DNA of 64,000 nucleotides from Streptomyces sp. NBC_01478 (GTDB lineage: Bacteria; Actinomycetota; Actinomycetes; Streptomycetales; Streptomycetaceae). Numbering within the stretch: the first letter of the stretch is position 1; each line of letters starts with the position of its first letter. Shown in pieces: positions 44,543 through 52,847 of this stretch. The DNA is taken from the NCBI RefSeq assembly GCF_036227225.1, contig NZ_CP109444.1:7669501-7733500 (forward strand), written 5' to 3'. The notes beneath the pieces are model-generated. The model was not told the origin of the DNA and made no database searches. It worked only from the letters and a program-made list of their open reading frames with translations. A program made the position numbers and the translations under genes.

Positions 44543-44896
44543 TCGGCCAGTCTGCACGACCTCTTCACAGGCTCCGCAAAAGGTCGGCACGCACCGCCGA
44601 ATTTCCGCAGTCGTGCAGGTCAGACGCCTGGTTTGGGAGGGAATGGATCACTCCGGGAATGCGTGGCGGCGAATCCTGCCAAAGCGCGCCGCTCACGTCC
44701 AACCGGCAGGGCGCACAAGGCTTTTCCAGCGGCCGCCGGAACTTGCCCGCCAACTCCCCTCCGGGGTTCACTCCTTCGGGTGGCGGGCCCGGATGATGCG
44801 CGGCCACCGCCCACCGGCACTGGGAGGGTCGCCGTACCGGGATGACGGAGCGTCACCCGGCCCCATGGGTATCACGAGTCAGGAATGCGAGCACCG
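44543..44896. other. Divergent region between PP2C and conservon genes
   Basis: This 354-bp region holds promoters for both sides. No credible gene, repeat or strong hairpin was found; short frames in it have poor codon bias. Confidence 0.5.
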
Positions 44897-47635
44897 GTGC
44901 AGAAAAAGCGGCCGCGACGCACAGGCAAGCAGACGGCCCCTCAGGGGGGTGCCACCGGTGCCGTCGCGCCCGACCCCGCGGGCAGGGGGCGCAGCACCCA
45001 TGTACGCAACCGGCTCATCATCGCGGTCGCTGTCGTGGCCGCCGCCATCGCCGCCGCCGGTGTCCCCTCCCTCATCACCGCCTCGGGGCAACTGAGCGAC
45101 TCCCAGGACCTGGTGACGCTTGCCGGGCAGACCCAGGACGCGCTGTCGCTGGCCCACTCCCTCGCCGACGAGCGGGACGAGGTCACCTCGTACATCGCCG
45201 CGGGGCGTCCCAAGTCCCAGGCGCCCGACGAGGACCGCAGCGCCCGCGTCGACCGCCAGGTCGAGGAACTCCGCGCCGACACCGACATCCCCGCCTCGCT
45301 GCGCTCGGACCTCGACGACGTCGCCGCCGTACGACGGGCCGCGCTCACCGGCAAGAGCAGTGCGCTGGAGGCGCACGACGCGTACTCCGGTGCCATCACC
45401 GAACTGCACCGGCTGGCCGAGGAGTTGGCGGAGCAGACGCCGCCGCGGGCCGGTTCCGGCGCCTACGCGCTCGCCGAACTCGACGCCGCCGTCCAGCAGG
45501 CCGCAGCCGCCCGGGGACTGCTCCTGGCCGCCCTGAACGTGCCGACGACCACCGAGACGGTCACCAGTCCCATCACCGGCCTCTCCGTCACCCAGACCAC
45601 CTCCACGAGCGCCCAGACCAAGCAGCGCGACGCCCTCAGCGCCGCCGCCCAGCAGGCCCGGCTGCGCTCCGACGCCGCGCTCGCCGACTTCCGCGACACG
45701 GCGACGAAGGCGGCCGTCGACGGCTACGACTCCACGGTCACCGGATCCGAGGTCAACTCCGCCGAGAAGTACCTCACCTCCCTCACCGCCCAACCCACGC
45801 TGTCCGACAGCCAGTTGGACACCAGCACGAAGAAGCTCGACGCGGCCCTCTCCGCCCGGGTCGACCTGATGCGCGGCGAGGAGTCCGCGCTCTACGTCGA
45901 CCGCGCCAAGGACCTCGCCCAGCTCCGCGACGACGACGTCAAGGTGCTGGAACTGCGCATCGCGGTCCTCGGCGCCCTCATGCTGCTCGCCGTGGGCATC
46001 GCCACCGCCATGGCCCGCACCCTCACTCGCCCGCTGTCGGTGCTGCGCCGCGGCTCGGCACGGCTGGCCGGCGCGGAGGACCCGGCGGCCGAGGAAGCCA
46101 TCAAGTTCACCGGCCGCAACGACGAGTTCGCCCAGGTCGTCAACTCGGTCAACACCCTGCACGCGCACGCCGCCGCCCTCCACGAGCGCATCGCCACCCT
46201 GGAGGCCGACCGCAAGCACCTCGTCGGCCAGCGCCAGAAGATGGCCGACGCCCGCGAGGAACTCCGCGCCGAAGTCACCGACTCCGCAACGCAGTTGGAG
46301 CTCCTGCGCACCAGCATCGGCGGCACCTTCGTCAACCTGGCGCTGCGCACGCTGGGCCTGGTCGAGCGCCAACTCGCCGTCATCGAGGGCCTGGAGGAGC
46401 GCGAGCAGGACCCCGACCGCCTCGCCACCCTCTTCAAGCTCGACCACTTCGCCACGGTCATGCGCCGCCACAGCGAGAACCTCCTCGTCCTCGCCGGCAC
46501 CGAACACGTCCAGCAGCACGCGGGCCCGGTCCCGCTCGTCGACGTGGTCCGGGCGGCGGTCAGCGAGATCGAGCGCTACGACCGCGTCCGTATCTCGGCA
46601 CTCCCGCCGCACGCGCACCTGGCCGGCTTCGCGGCCGACGATCTCTCCCATCTGCTGGCCGAGTTGATGGAGAACGCCACGTCGTTCTCCCCTCCGGACG
46701 CCCCCGTCGAGATCTCCGGCTGGCTCCTGGAGAACGGCGAGGTCATGCTCTCCGTCCAGGACGAGGGCATCGGCATGACCGTCAGCCGCATGACCAGCCT
46801 CAACGCCCGCCTCGCCGAGTTCGACCCGGACTCCCCCTACGACCAGGAGGGCGAGGAAGGCCTGGGCCTCGGCCTGTACGTTGTCGCCCGCCTGGCCCAC
46901 CGCCACGGCGTCCGCGTCCAGCTCCGCGACCAGAAGCAGGGCGGCATCGCGGCCGTCGTGGTCCTCCCGAGCCCCCTGCTGGCCACGGCCCCCGCGTCGG
47001 CGGTTCCGTCCGCCGTCCCGGTCACCGGCGACACGCACTCCTACTCCCTCCCCGGCGCCACGGCCGAGGCCAACTCCAACGTCCTGCGCGGCCGTTCGGA
47101 ACACCCGGACCCACTGGTGGCCTTGGCGGAGAAGGCGGTGGAGGTAAGCGAAGCCCCGGCGCGCCCGGAGACTCCGGCGGAAACGACGATGGAGCTCTTG
47201 CTTCCGTTGGTGGCAGAGGACCAGACGGGGGCAGCGGCAGCCGCCGACGGCGAATCCGCCCCACAGGGGCCACCCGCGCCCGACAACGAAAGCGTCACGG
47301 GTGGTGCGGGTGGGAAACCATTCACGGCCGAAGGCGAAGCCGAGGCCGAGCACACACGAGCCGACGAGGACCCCGTCACAGACAAGGGCCTCCCCAAGCG
47401 CACGCCCAAGATCACCCAACCCGCACAAGCCCCGCGCCAGCGAACCGGCACCGTAGACGCGGACGCCCTACGCCGCAGACTGGGCGGCTTCCGCGCAGGA
47501 GCCTCCGCCGGCTACCGCGACGTAGAGGCCGAGATCGCCGAGAAGACCGGCCAGAACCCGGTCCCGGCACCGCGCAGCGCGACCGCACCATCCGAGGAAC
47601 TCACGGGGGGCACCGTCGAGGAGGCAAGCAGTTGA
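44897..47635 (+). CDS. cvnA: Conservon sensor histidine kinase with nitrate/nitrite-sensing-like domain (CvnA)
   Basis: This ~912-residue kinase has an N-terminal membrane helix (RLIIAVAVVAAAIAAAGV), an extracytoplasmic NIT-type sensor domain of about 270 residues and a second helix (LRIAVLGALMLLAVGIATA). A HAMP-like segment follows, then a dimerisation helix (FKLDHFATVMRRHSENLLVL), HATPase_c (LAELMENATSFSPP, QDEGIGM, GLGLGLYVVARL) and a long Pro/Glu-rich tail of about 230 residues. The ATG at 44885 has AGGA directly against it; the GTG at 44897 is better spaced. It is the first gene of a Cvn operon that couples a kinase to a GTPase, analogous to eukaryotic G-protein signalling. Confidence 0.9.
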   Translation: MQKKRPRRTGKQTAPQGGATGAVAPDPAGRGRSTHVRNRLIIAVAVVAAAIAAAGVPSLITASGQLSDSQDLVTLAGQTQDALSLAHSLADERDEVTSYIAAGRPKSQAPDEDRSARVDRQVEELRADTDIPASLRSDLDDVAAVRRAALTGKSSALEAHDAYSGAITELHRLAEELAEQTPPRAGSGAYALAELDAAVQQAAAARGLLLAALNVPTTTETVTSPITGLSVTQTTSTSAQTKQRDALSAAAQQARLRSDAALADFRDTATKAAVDGYDSTVTGSEVNSAEKYLTSLTAQPTLSDSQLDTSTKKLDAALSARVDLMRGEESALYVDRAKDLAQLRDDDVKVLELRIAVLGALMLLAVGIATAMARTLTRPLSVLRRGSARLAGAEDPAAEEAIKFTGRNDEFAQVVNSVNTLHAHAAALHERIATLEADRKHLVGQRQKMADAREELRAEVTDSATQLELLRTSIGGTFVNLALRTLGLVERQLAVIEGLEEREQDPDRLATLFKLDHFATVMRRHSENLLVLAGTEHVQQHAGPVPLVDVVRAAVSEIERYDRVRISALPPHAHLAGFAADDLSHLLAELMENATSFSPPDAPVEISGWLLENGEVMLSVQDEGIGMTVSRMTSLNARLAEFDPDSPYDQEGEEGLGLGLYVVARLAHRHGVRVQLRDQKQGGIAAVVVLPSPLLATAPASAVPSAVPVTGDTHSYSLPGATAEANSNVLRGRSEHPDPLVALAEKAVEVSEAPARPETPAETTMELLLPLVAEDQTGAAAAADGESAPQGPPAPDNESVTGGAGGKPFTAEGEAEAEHTRADEDPVTDKGLPKRTPKITQPAQAPRQRTGTVDADALRRRLGGFRAGASAGYRDVEAEIAEKTGQNPVPAPRSATAPSEELTGGTVEEASS

Positions 47636-48135
47636 CCGCGCCCAGTACCTTCGGACTGAGCAGTGAAGCCCGCAACCTGCACTGGCTGCTGAGCAACCTC
47701 GTCGAGGAGGTGCCCGGCATCCAGTCGGTCGCGGTCGTCTCCTCCGACGGCCTGCTGCTGCTCTCCTCCGATCCGGAGAGGAACACGGCGGCCCGCGAGG
47801 CCCTCGAGACCAAGCGCGGCGGACCGCGAGGCTCCGCCGCCGACCTCGCCACCATCGTCTCCGGCATCGGCAGCCTCACCGTCGGCGCCGCGAAGCTGAT
47901 GGACTCCGGCAAGGTGAAGCACACCATGGTCGCGATGGAGGAGGGCAGCCTCTTCGTGATGTCGATCAGCGACGGTTCGCTGCTCGGTGTGCACGGCTCC
48001 GCGGACTGCGACATGAGCGTCGTGTCGTACCACATGGCGCTCTTCGTCGGCCGGGCCGGCCATGTGCTGACGCCCGAACTCCGCAGCGAGCTAAGGAAAT
48101 CCCTCGAAGACGCGTCCGCGGGGAGCGCCCGATGA
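47632..48135 (+). CDS. cvnB: Roadblock/LC7 domain protein (CvnB)
   Basis: This 167-residue roadblock/LC7 protein is the second conservon component, a likely GTPase-activating or scaffold factor. It begins with a TTG at 47632, overlapping the CvnA TGA (TTGA), with GAGGAGG 7 bp upstream. Typical residues are NLHWLLSNLVEEVPGIQSV and LLLLSSDPERNTAAREALET. The C terminus (HVLTPELRSELRKSLED) matches the family. Its stop overlaps the next gene's ATG. Confidence 0.93.
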   Translation: MTAPSTFGLSSEARNLHWLLSNLVEEVPGIQSVAVVSSDGLLLLSSDPERNTAAREALETKRGGPRGSAADLATIVSGIGSLTVGAAKLMDSGKVKHTMVAMEEGSLFVMSISDGSLLGVHGSADCDMSVVSYHMALFVGRAGHVLTPELRSELRKSLEDASAGSAR

Positions 48136-48542
48136 GCCCTGAGCCCAACAAACTCCCGGTGCGCGGCGGCGACCGCAAACCCGCCCGCGTACGTCCCTAC
48201 TCGCTCACCGGCGGCCGTACCCGCTTCGGCCATGTCCTCCTCGTGGAGACCTTCGTGGCGGCGCTCGAAGCCCCGGAGGAGCGCAAGGAGTTGACGAACG
48301 GTTCGCTCAACACCCGGGTGATGCCGGAGATGCGGGCCATCGTCGAACTCTGCCGCCGGATGCGCACGGTGGCCGAGATCGCCGCGCTGCTGAAGATGCC
48401 GCTCGGTGTGGTCCGCGTGCTCCTGAGCGATCTCGCCGACCAGGGAAAGATCCGTGTGTACGGAACCGGAACCACGCACGGTACGGGCCGTCCTGACCGC
48501 GCTCTGCTGGAAAAGGTGCTGAGTGGACTCCGTCGTCTCTGA
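48132..48542 (+). CDS. cvnC: DUF742 protein (CvnC)
   Basis: This 136-residue DUF742 protein is the third conservon component. RPYSLTGGRTRFGHVLLVET near the N terminus and the predicted winged HTH (VAEIAALLKMPLGVVRVLLSDLA) are characteristic. It overlaps cvnB by 4 bp and cvnD by 20 bp, so translation of the whole unit is coupled. The protein may bind DNA or mediate kinase-GTPase contact. Confidence 0.93.
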   Translation: MSPEPNKLPVRGGDRKPARVRPYSLTGGRTRFGHVLLVETFVAALEAPEERKELTNGSLNTRVMPEMRAIVELCRRMRTVAEIAALLKMPLGVVRVLLSDLADQGKIRVYGTGTTHGTGRPDRALLEKVLSGLRRL

Positions 48543-49164
48543 CGCCGCCGCCTACGGCGTCTCCCCGCTCCTCGACGAAGAGGAGCACCCGCGGTCCTGG
48601 CAGACGGACCGCAGCCGTGCGCCCGTCGCCACGAAGATCGTGGTGGCCGGCGGCTTCGGCGTCGGCAAGACCACCATGGTCGGCGCCGTGTCCGAGATCC
48701 AGCCCCTCCAGACGGAGGCGCTGATGACCGAGGCCAGCGAGGAGACCGACGACCTCACGGCCACCCCGGACAAGATGACGACCACGGTCGCCATGGACTA
48801 CGGCCGCCTCACGCTCGCCGACGACCTGGTGCTCTATCTGTTCGGTACGCCGGGCCAGCAGCGGTTCTGGTTCATGTGGGACGACCTGGTGCGCGGGGCC
48901 ATCGGCGCCGTCGTGCTCGCCGACACCCGCCGCCTCAAGGACTGTTTCCCCGCGCTGGACTACTTCGAGAGCTGCGGGCTGCCGTACATCGTCGCGGTCA
49001 ACCATTTCGTGGGCAGCGAGCGGTTCGATCCGGAGGATGTGCGGGAGGCATTGACGATTCCCGCGCACGTCCCTGTAATGATCATGGACGCGCGGCAGCG
49101 GATATCGGCCATCGAGACGCTGCTCGCGCTCGTGGGTCACGCGCTGGAGGTCACTCCCGAGTAG
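48523..49164 (+). CDS. cvnD: ATP/GTP-binding protein (small GTPase-like CvnD)
   Basis: This 213-residue Ras-superfamily-like GTPase is the fourth conservon component. The P-loop is AGGFGVGKTTMV, the switch II region has LFGTPGQQRFWFMW and the specificity box is replaced by VAVNHFVGSERFDPED (NHF instead of NKxD). The start is GTG 48523, inside the cvnC gene. CvnD proteins bind GTP and are thought to be switched by CvnB and controlled by CvnA. It is followed by an FAD-dependent monooxygenase gene that appears to belong to the same transcript. Confidence 0.93.
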   Translation: MDSVVSDAAAYGVSPLLDEEEHPRSWQTDRSRAPVATKIVVAGGFGVGKTTMVGAVSEIQPLQTEALMTEASEETDDLTATPDKMTTTVAMDYGRLTLADDLVLYLFGTPGQQRFWFMWDDLVRGAIGAVVLADTRRLKDCFPALDYFESCGLPYIVAVNHFVGSERFDPEDVREALTIPAHVPVMIMDARQRISAIETLLALVGHALEVTPE

Positions 49165-49217
49165 TCCCCGAGCAGTCCTCGACCACGACCGGCCGCGACC
49201 AAGGAGCCACCACCCGT

Positions 49218-50471
49218 ATGCGGAAGATACTCGTCGTCGGAGCCGGCCAGGCCGGTCTCCAACTCGCCCTCGGACTCCAGTCGCACGGGTACGAGGTCAC
49301 CCTGATGTCCAACCGGACGGCGGACGAGATCCGCTCCGGGCGGGTCATGTCGACGCAGTGCATGTTCGACACGGCACTGCGGCACGAGCGCGATCTCCAA
49401 CTGAACTTCTGGGAGTCCCAGGCCCCGAAGATCGAAGGACTCGGCGTCTCGGTCGCCGCCCCCGGCTCGCACGACCCGGGGCCGACACAGCGCGCGATCG
49501 ACTGGGTGGGCAAGCTCGACGGGTACGCGCAGTCGGTCGACCAGCGGGTCAAGATGGCCGGCTGGATGGAGACGTTCGCGCAGCGCGGCGGCCAACTGGT
49601 CATCCACGGCGCGGCCGTCGGCGACCTCGACTACTTCTCCCGTACGTACGACCTCGTCCTGGTGTCGGCGGGCAAGGGCGAGCTGGTGTCGATGTTCGCC
49701 CGCGACCCGGAGCGCTCCCCGTACACCGAGCCGCAGCGGGCCCTCGCGGTCTCCTACGTCCACGGTCTGGGCCCGCGTCCCGAACACCCCGAGTTCGACG
49801 CGGTCCGCTGCAACCTGGTGCCGGGCGTGGGCGAGTTGTTCGTGATGCCGACGCTGACGACGTCCGGGCGTGCGGACATCCTGTTCTGGGAGGGCATACC
49901 CGGCGGCCCGTTGGACGTCTTCAACGGCATCAAGGACCCGGCGCACCATCTCTCCCTGACCCTGGAACTCATGGAGAAGTTCACGCCGTGGGAGTACGAG
50001 CGGGCACGGGACGTCGAACTCACCGACGCGGGCGGCACGTTGGCCGGGCGGTACGCGCCCACGGTCCGCAATCCGGTGGGGCAGCTCCCCGGCGGCGGGC
50101 TCGTGCTGGGCGTCGCCGACGTCGTCGTCGCCAACGACCCGATCACCGGGCAGGGGTCCAACTCGGCGTCCAAGTGCGCCGCTTCGTATCTCGCGTCGAT
50201 CCTCGAGCACGGGGAGAAGGAGTTCGACGGGGACTGGATGTCGGCGACGTTCGAGCGGTACTGGGACACTGCGCGGCATGTCACGAAGTGGACCAACGCG
50301 ATGCTCGGTCCGCCGCCGGAGCATGTTCTCAACCTCATTGGAGCGGCTGGGCAGTTGCAGCCGGTGGCGGATCGGTTCGCCAACGCGTTTGATGATCCGG
50401 CTGACTTTGAGAACTTCTTTTATGACCCGGAGAAGACGGGGGCGTACCTCGCTTCAGTGGCCGGGGCCTAG
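49218..50471 (+). CDS. Styrene/indole monooxygenase family FAD-dependent oxygenase
   Basis: This 417-residue flavoprotein oxygenase is related to StyA, which epoxidises styrene or indole using reduced FAD from a separate reductase. The FAD-binding GAGQAGLQLALGL lies near the N terminus, RVMSTQCMFDTAL resembles the StyA active-site region and NDPITGQGSNSASKCAA is the second FAD motif. The start is ATG 49218 with AAGGAG 11 bp upstream, 53 bp after cvnD. No reductase gene is adjacent. Conservons are often followed by a P450 or other oxygenase; here it is this enzyme. Substrate unknown. Confidence 0.9.
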   Translation: MRKILVVGAGQAGLQLALGLQSHGYEVTLMSNRTADEIRSGRVMSTQCMFDTALRHERDLQLNFWESQAPKIEGLGVSVAAPGSHDPGPTQRAIDWVGKLDGYAQSVDQRVKMAGWMETFAQRGGQLVIHGAAVGDLDYFSRTYDLVLVSAGKGELVSMFARDPERSPYTEPQRALAVSYVHGLGPRPEHPEFDAVRCNLVPGVGELFVMPTLTTSGRADILFWEGIPGGPLDVFNGIKDPAHHLSLTLELMEKFTPWEYERARDVELTDAGGTLAGRYAPTVRNPVGQLPGGGLVLGVADVVVANDPITGQGSNSASKCAASYLASILEHGEKEFDGDWMSATFERYWDTARHVTKWTNAMLGPPPEHVLNLIGAAGQLQPVADRFANAFDDPADFENFFYDPEKTGAYLASVAGA

Positions 50472-50483
50472 TCGCCGTTCGGG

Positions 50484-50580
50484 GCGCGGTGAGTTGGCGG
50501 CTGCGGGTTCGTTGTGGCTGGTCGCGCCCACGCGGCGAAGCCGCACAATGTCTCAGCCTCGCGCCCCTAAAGGGGCGCTT
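50484..50580. repeat. Streptomyces intergenic repeat copy with internal hairpins, contributing a stop codon
   Basis: The segment shares TGGCTGGTCGCGC and CGCGCCCCT with the two identical repeat copies at 52.8 and 58.8 kb, but carries an insert with a GCGGCGAAGCCGC hairpin. Its end (50561-50578) forms GCGCCCC-TAAA-GGGGCGC. The minus-strand NlpC/P60 gene ends inside this hairpin, so its last codons (Ala-Pro-Leu-stop) come from the repeat. It also separates convergent genes and may terminate both. Confidence 0.7.
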
Positions 50581-51619
50581 GATCTGGACGTACTGCTCCG
50601 AGGATGGGGTAGGACGCCACCGGTGATACCTGGACCTTCTCGCCTGTGCGGGGGGCCTGTACCACCTGGCCCGCGCCCAGGTACAGCGCTACGTGGGTGG
50701 CCTCGGGGAAGTAGATGACCAGGTCGCCGGGGCGTAGTTCGTTGAGTGGGACTCTCGGCAGCTCGGCCCACTGTTCCTCGCTCGTCCTCGGGATCGGGGT
50801 CCCGGCATGACCCCACGCCTCCGATGTCAGGCCCGAGCAGTCGTACGTCTTCGGGCCCTCCGCGCCCCACTCGTAGGGCTTGCCCACTTGCTGTACCGCG
50901 TAGCGCAACGCCCGGTCTCCTTCCCGGGAGGGCTCGTGGTTGTCGTCGCCGAGGGCGCCTGAAGTGACCAGTTCTTGTTGGGCCTTGTCGGTGTTGGTCT
51001 TCTCGGCGGTGGCCAGGGCGGTGAGTTGGTCGGGGGTGAGGGAGGCGAGGAGCTTCTCGACGTCGGCCAGTCGCTTCTGTACGTCGTCGCGGGCCTTCTT
51101 CTGCTGTGTGGCCAGGGTGAGTTGGGTGTCCAGCGCCTTGCGGGCCTCGCGGGCGAGGGTGTCGCTCTTCTTCTCGCTGCCGACGAGCCGGCCCACCGTC
51201 TCGGCGCGCTCCCGCGCCAACTGGCCGATGACATGGCCCTCGTCGAGCGCGTGCTGCGGATCGCGGGCCAGCAGGAGGCGGACGTACGGGGAGAGGGCGG
51301 TGCTGTTCTGGTACTGCTGGCGGGCCAGCTTGCCGGCGGCGCCGCGGCTGTCGTGGAGGGAGAGGCGGGCGCGGGACAGTTCGGAGTCGAGACGGTCGAC
51401 CTCGGAGCGCTCCTTCTTCAGCTTCTCCTCGGTGGCGTTGTACGTCTCCGTGGCCTGTTCGGCTTCCCGGTAGAGGGTCTGAAGGTCCGTCAGCAGTTCG
51501 GCCACGGGGCGCTGTCCGGGCGCCTGCGGTTCGGGTACGGCCGCGGCGGGCAGCGGTGCGAGGACGGTGCCGGCCGCCACCGTTGCCGTACAGACCAGAC
51601 GCAGAAGCCTTCCTGACAC
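50567..51619 (-). CDS. Secreted NlpC/P60 (C40) peptidoglycan hydrolase
   Basis: This 350-residue exported endopeptidase should cleave D-Glu-DAP or related stem-peptide bonds. A signal peptide (LRLVCTATVAAGTVLAPLPA) and Ala-Pro linker are followed by a long coiled coil (~40-215, e.g. EEKLKKERSEVDRLDSELSR). The catalytic domain at 230-350 has Cys261 (KTYDCSGLTSEAW) and His309 (ATHVALYLG). The start is GTG 51619 with GGAGGTGATGAT. The coiled coil is typical of RipA/P60-type hydrolases that are held inactive or bind division partners. No c-di-AMP riboswitch was found upstream. Confidence 0.92.
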   Translation of the reverse strand: MSGRLLRLVCTATVAAGTVLAPLPAAAVPEPQAPGQRPVAELLTDLQTLYREAEQATETYNATEEKLKKERSEVDRLDSELSRARLSLHDSRGAAGKLARQQYQNSTALSPYVRLLLARDPQHALDEGHVIGQLARERAETVGRLVGSEKKSDTLAREARKALDTQLTLATQQKKARDDVQKRLADVEKLLASLTPDQLTALATAEKTNTDKAQQELVTSGALGDDNHEPSREGDRALRYAVQQVGKPYEWGAEGPKTYDCSGLTSEAWGHAGTPIPRTSEEQWAELPRVPLNELRPGDLVIYFPEATHVALYLGAGQVVQAPRTGEKVQVSPVASYPILGAVRPDQAPL

Positions 51620-51722
51620 ATCATCACCTCCGGTACGCGGCGGTCCTTCCGCCCCGCACCGTGAGCATCAGTCGCGGGCGCCGGGTCCGCGCGTTGGGTG
51701 TGCGCGGTTCGGCGTAACCCCG

Positions 51723-52082
51723 TCACCCATGGGTGTCGTCCGGCTTGCCGCCCGGCGTGGCGTCTGGTGCGGAGTCCGGCTTGGCATCCGGTTTGGACCA
51801 GGGCCACTTGAGCGCGTCGCTTCGCTTGCCCTCCCCTTTTTCACCTCCGGCGGAGTACTCGTACTTCCAACCCTTGGGCAGCCCGAGCCGTTTGCTGTGG
51901 GCGCGCGGGACCCGGCGGTACACGAGGACCGTGGGCGGGCCGCCGGCGTCGTCGGGGACCGGGATGCGGTAGGTCTTCGGCGGGGTTCCGGTGGGGCCGA
52001 GCAGGACGGGCAGGGAACGTCCGTCCATCGGGCCGCCCTCGAAGGGGGTCTCTTCGCTCTTCACGCCACCAGTGTCAGCCAT
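51723..52082 (-). CDS. Hypothetical protein with GGPMDGR motif and Pro/Lys/Asp tail
   Basis: This 119-residue protein begins MADTGGVKSEETPFEGGPMD and ends in a degenerate repeat (KPDAKPDSAPDATPGGKPDD). The middle contains a charged PKGWKYEYSAGGEKGEG. FEGGPMDGR resembles a small conserved domain seen in other actinobacterial hypothetical proteins, but I cannot name it. Its start overlaps the upstream TetR gene's stop by 8 bp, indicating translational coupling. Function is unknown. Confidence 0.7.
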   Translation of the reverse strand: MADTGGVKSEETPFEGGPMDGRSLPVLLGPTGTPPKTYRIPVPDDAGGPPTVLVYRRVPRAHSKRLGLPKGWKYEYSAGGEKGEGKRSDALKWPWSKPDAKPDSAPDATPGGKPDDTHG

Positions 52083-52728
52083 CCGCCGCGAGGCCCTGGA
52101 CCAGCGCGGCGGTCTGCGGGTCCCGCCGGGCCGTCACCGACAGCACCGCCACGAACTGCTCCACCAGCCAGTCCCGCAACTCGTCGACCGGCGGCTGCTT
52201 GTCCTCGTCGAGCCAGATGAGCGAGGCCGCCTCCACGGCCGTGATCCACATCCGTACGGTCATCCGCAGACGGGGGCCGGGTTCGGCGACGCCGAGATGG
52301 CTGAGGATGTGCAGGGCGGCGGCCCGCCGGACACCGTCCACTATGGCCGTCGTACGGGACGTCTCCACGACGCTCCCGCCCTGGAGCAGCGCGCTGAAAC
52401 CGGCGTCGTGCTGGTCGACGAACCCGAGGTAGCGGTCGAGGGCGCGGGCGAGGCGGGGGAGGAGCGGGCCCTCGCGGGGTTCGTCGAAGCACTGCTCCAG
52501 CTCTTCGGCGGCGGAACGCAGGGCGGCTTCGTAGAGCTGCTGTTTGCCGCCCGGGAAGTACCGGTACACCAGCGGGCGCGAGACCCCGGCCGCCTCTGCC
52601 ACGTCGTCGAGGGCGACCTCTTCGGGGGCGCGGTGCGCGAAGAGGGTGAGGGCGGCTTCGAGAAGCTGGCTGCGCCGCTCCTCGACATTCAGACGGCGGT
52701 AGGCGGGAGTGGAGGCGGCGGGGGGCAT
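52075..52728 (-). CDS. TetR family transcriptional regulator
   Basis: This 217-residue repressor has an N-terminal TetR HTH (LLEAALTLFAHRAPEEVALD; VAEAAGVSRPLVYRYFPGGK) and a helical ligand-binding domain (LARALDRYLGFVDQHDAGFS). The start is ATG 52728. It overlaps the downstream hypothetical gene and lies 120 bp downstream of the AurF-type oxygenase gene on the same strand, so its natural target may be that neighbour or itself. The ligand is unknown. Confidence 0.92.
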   Translation of the reverse strand: MPPAASTPAYRRLNVEERRSQLLEAALTLFAHRAPEEVALDDVAEAAGVSRPLVYRYFPGGKQQLYEAALRSAAEELEQCFDEPREGPLLPRLARALDRYLGFVDQHDAGFSALLQGGSVVETSRTTAIVDGVRRAAALHILSHLGVAEPGPRLRMTVRMWITAVEAASLIWLDEDKQPPVDELRDWLVEQFVAVLSVTARRDPQTAALVQGLAADG

Positions 52729-52797
52729 GGGTGCAGCGTAGTCGGGCGGGTGCGGCTGCGTCGTGGTTGAAAAAGCGGCTGGACTGGTCCGGCTTTC

Positions 52798-52833
52798 AGG
52801 GGCGCGGGGAACTGCGCGACCAGCCCCCACCGG
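52798..52833. repeat. 36-bp dispersed Streptomyces repeat, copy A
   Basis: The 36-bp sequence at 52798-52833 is identical to 58808-58843 and contains GGGAACTGCGCGACCAGCCC. It sits 14 bp beyond the stop codon of the AurF-like gene. Confidence 0.85.
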
Positions 52834-52847
52834 GCCGCACTGTGAAC

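Noticed and set aside
44565..44807. Small minus-strand frame in the divergent region
   Set aside because: No homology signal and weak codon bias.
44879..47428. 849-residue frame antisense to cvnA
   Set aside because: Gly/Val/Asp-rich shadow without recognisable motifs.
51620..51722. Possible c-di-AMP (ydaO) riboswitch upstream of the NlpC/P60 gene
   Set aside because: Such leaders occur before similar genes, but the conserved blocks (for example the GACAGCTCACCTCG-like segment) are absent and the region is too short.
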